Positions 62,009-64,000 of a DNA stretch of 64,000 nucleotides are shown piece after piece. The notes below the pieces were generated by a model, which had not been told where the DNA came from, made no database searches, and was given only the letters and a program-made list of their open reading frames with translations. The DNA comes from Mixta sp031457955. Lineage in GTDB: Bacteria; Pseudomonadota; Gammaproteobacteria; Enterobacterales; Enterobacteriaceae. Every line of letters begins with the position of its first letter. Position 1 is the stretch's first letter. The stretch spans positions 496,001-560,000 of the forward strand of contig NZ_JAVDXN010000001.1 in assembly GCF_031457955.1 (NCBI RefSeq), written 5' to 3'. Made by a program: the position numbers and the translations under genes.

Positions 62009-64000
62009 ATGGCTAAGTCATGGTCAGAAATTAAAAACAGTCAGGATTTTCTAAACGAAACACCTGAAACACAACGTGTAATTGCAGAAGATTATTTTAA
62101 TAAAGTAATTCGCCCACAGGTTGAACAGAATGGTGATGATGTAAGTACTGTCTACAATGATTTTACTTCCAATGCATTACCCATTTCTGATACTGCCAGT
62201 ACTATCGATGCTCAGTTAGTTAATGCTCAAAACGCATTACATCAGGCCGCAGCAGATGGATCATTAGGTTCACCAAGCGGTGCTGATAACCGTTCTTTAC
62301 TCCAAAAATTCACAGACCGAAACGGTGCTATTTGGGATGGGGCTACATCATTTGATTACGCTGGTCAGTACAAAGATCTCAAAAGTAAGAATCGTAATCC
62401 TGATGAAGAAGAACTGTTCCAGGCTCGTAAGCAGCAGATTGAAGAGTACTTACCGCAGGCTCAGGCACTGAAGGCTAAGAACCCTGAACAGTACCCAATG
62501 GATGAAGTTGATCTGGCTGGTAGTCTGGCAATGGGTAAGGATGCAAAAGATCTCGCAGAGTACTCAACTCTTGCAGCAACACTACCGGTTACCGGTGGTG
62601 CATCGCTACTGGCACGTTTGGGTATCGGGGCTGCACTAACCGCTGGAAGTACATTAGCTGGTCAGGCAACAGATGCAGCGGTAAGTGATAAAACTGCTGG
62701 CGATGCTTTTGATAGCGGTGAACTGGCTACCAGTGCTGGCCTTGGTGCTTTAGGCGGTGCAGCAGCACCTTATCTTGTTAAAGGGGTAACTGCATTAGGT
62801 TCCGGTATTGGTAATAAACTGGCTGATTTAGGGTTAGATATACCTGCACTTGGTATCACTAAAGATGCAGCCATGTTACGCAGATACGGCGATAAAACTA
62901 ATTCAGATACAGTACAGAACATCACTCAAAGCAACATTGCCGATCCTATAGCACGTACTGAAGCACAGAAGGCGTTTACTGCTGCAACTACTGATGATGC
63001 AGGTAACTCATTACTTGTGCCTTCTCAGGTGTTCAACGATACAGGCAGTCGTTATATCAATGCTGAACGTAGGGCACTCAACAAAGATGATTCATTCTGG
63101 TCACAACGTAATGCAGCTACTGATACTGGCGATGCGATCAAGGATGCAATCAAGGACGTGAACGTAAGTCCAACCACGCTTCAAAATGCAGGGGTTGCTT
63201 TAGGTAATGATTTCCATAAAGAAGCTTCCCAACTCTATACTGCGAGAGCGAACGAAGCACAGGATTTACTGGATCAAGCTCAGGTTGGACAACTCAAGAT
63301 GCCACGTACTAAGCAAGTAGCTCAGTACCATCTTGATGAAAATGAACGCATGGGTGATGTGAATCTAAGTCCAGAAGTACGCAGAACTCTTGAGAATTTT
63401 AACAAAGCAGATCTACGTAATATTCAAGATTTAGATAAATGGAAACGCACCCTCACTAATAAATCAGACATTGCCTTTCGTCAGGGAGATTACACAAGCA
63501 GAGATGCTATCCGAGAAGTATTATCAGGATTGAAACAGGAAGCTGATGCAACAATCAGTAGTATTAGTCCTGCTGCTGGTAGCTTATATCGTGAGGCTGA
63601 TGAGTTTTATGGTGATGGTGTAAATGCTATTGGTAGAAAATCAGTACTAAGTAAGATTGCCAATGATCCAAATGAACAAGCCGCAGAAAATAAACTCTTC
63701 AATCCAACTTCAGGTGAATTTAATACGAATAACGTAAAAGATTCTGTACTTGGGCGTATTGCAACTAATGACAGTCCAGCAGTAAGCAATAATGCGGTAA
63801 AATTAGGGCAGGGCTTAAGTACTGCTGTACGTAACCGTGCGGTGGAGAAGGCTGAAACCTCTGGTCAAATGAACTTTGGTACTCTTGCCAAAGTACTACG
63901 AAACTCCGATGTACAAAGTAGTGCCTCAGATGAACTTATTGCCGCTGGCAGTCAATTACCGAATGCACCTGTTCAGCAATCAATTAACAGTGCCCTTTCA
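62009..64000 (+). CDS. Large internal virion/injection protein, partial
   Basis: Open from the ATG to the window end (664 codons, no stop). The start (MAKSWSEIKNSQDFLNETPE, then TQRVIAEDYFNKVI) is the typical opening of large podovirus ejection proteins that carry lytic transglycosylase or other domains further on. Residues about 170-260 hold hydrophobic Gly/Ala helices (GGASLLARLGIGAALTAG) that may form the injection channel. GGTG lies before the ATG. The C-terminal domains are outside the window. Confidence 0.8.
   Translation, partial: MAKSWSEIKNSQDFLNETPETQRVIAEDYFNKVIRPQVEQNGDDVSTVYNDFTSNALPISDTASTIDAQLVNAQNALHQAAADGSLGSPSGADNRSLLQKFTDRNGAIWDGATSFDYAGQYKDLKSKNRNPDEEELFQARKQQIEEYLPQAQALKAKNPEQYPMDEVDLAGSLAMGKDAKDLAEYSTLAATLPVTGGASLLARLGIGAALTAGSTLAGQATDAAVSDKTAGDAFDSGELATSAGLGALGGAAAPYLVKGVTALGSGIGNKLADLGLDIPALGITKDAAMLRRYGDKTNSDTVQNITQSNIADPIARTEAQKAFTAATTDDAGNSLLVPSQVFNDTGSRYINAERRALNKDDSFWSQRNAATDTGDAIKDAIKDVNVSPTTLQNAGVALGNDFHKEASQLYTARANEAQDLLDQAQVGQLKMPRTKQVAQYHLDENERMGDVNLSPEVRRTLENFNKADLRNIQDLDKWKRTLTNKSDIAFRQGDYTSRDAIREVLSGLKQEADATISSISPAAGSLYREADEFYGDGVNAIGRKSVLSKIANDPNEQAAENKLFNPTSGEFNTNNVKDSVLGRIATNDSPAVSNNAVKLGQGLSTAVRNRAVEKAETSGQMNFGTLAKVLRNSDVQSSASDELIAAGSQLPNAPVQQSINSALS

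Larger units (their letters stand above)
33691..64000. mobile_element. Prophage, left 30 kb (podovirus with own RNA polymerase)
   Basis: From the ycdX junction to the window end every gene is of phage type: large serine integrase, repressor candidate, spanins, endonuclease I, split RNA polymerase, packaging, capsid, short-tail and ejection proteins. No tail sheath, tape measure or long tail tube is seen, so it is a short-tailed phage. The region is AT-rich and filled with AGTACT. Almost all genes past 38 kb point right. Replication, endolysin and holin genes are not found in this part. Confidence 0.93.

Noticed and set aside
33742..64000. CRISPR-like arrays from the many short repeats in the phage
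   Set aside because: AGTACT copies are irregularly spaced and lie inside genes; there are no repeat-spacer units and no cas genes.

Overview
The window is a chromosome segment of an Enterobacterales bacterium, most likely Erwiniaceae (Pantoea/Mixta/Erwinia type), with the left 30 kb of a prophage at its right side. The host assignment rests on synteny also found in E. coli (ldcA-emtA-ycgR-ymgE-treA, then serX tRNA-ghrA-ycdX), on GC-rich codon use up to about 33.7 kb, and on the extra genes typical of plant- or insect-associated relatives. The prophage is clearly more AT-rich.

Host part, left to right. 0.2-4 kb: small secreted and lipoprotein genes and an orphan type VI secretion module (membrane-active effector candidate, small membrane immunity candidate, Hcp) bracketed by a truncated and an intact copy of the same small gene. 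4-9 kb: a soluble FIST-domain chemoreceptor, a serralysin-type RTX metalloprotease with an expanded repeat array, and kbp. 9-13.4 kb: a dehydrogenase/SRPBCC pair, a GAF-GGDEF-EAL protein and a YmgB-like regulator. 13.4-19.7 kb: small envelope genes, ldcA, emtA, a MscS channel, ycgR, an ElaB-like protein and ymgE. 19.9-24 kb, between ymgE and treA: an HNH toxin with a SUKH-like immunity protein and a Fur-boxed TonB siderophore receptor. 24-33.2 kb: treA, a LysE exporter, a cupin, an ASCH protein, a flavohemoglobin, an AT-rich hydrolase, tRNA-Ser(GGA) with a duplicated 3' end, a POT-like transporter and ghrA. Three genes (chemoreceptor, EAL protein, ycgR) carry FliA (sigma-28) promoters with the same 8-11-8 geometry, tying them to the flagellar regulon.

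Prophage part. ycdX is cut straight after codon 135 (its Zn ligand His131 is retained, the later ones are lost) and a large serine integrase starts 50 bases on. The integration module is followed by a ribbon-helix-helix repressor candidate with an operator-like repeat cluster, about 0.8 kb of non-coding DNA, overlapping spanins, a T7-type endonuclease I, and a T7-family single-subunit RNA polymerase encoded in two pieces. The packaging and virion genes of a short-tailed phage follow: TerS candidate, TerL, portal, Ig-like decoration proteins, scaffold, SU10-type capsid protein, adaptor, fibre, a large depolymerase-like protein, collar fibre, nozzle and ejection proteins. The last gene runs off the window, so attR, the rest of ycdX and any replication or endolysin genes are not visible.

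The most notable system is the phage's own transcription apparatus. The DxxGR and motif A parts of the polymerase are on one protein (595 aa) and motifs B and C on another (286 aa), with an unrelated small gene between; the two together are almost exactly T7 RNAP length. Four intergenic sites share a 21-22 bp motif that aligns without gaps to the T7 promoter and sits at the head of four gene blocks. Separately, the phage DNA is packed with the palindrome AGTACT in all reading frames, resembling the highly iterated palindromes of cyanobacteria.
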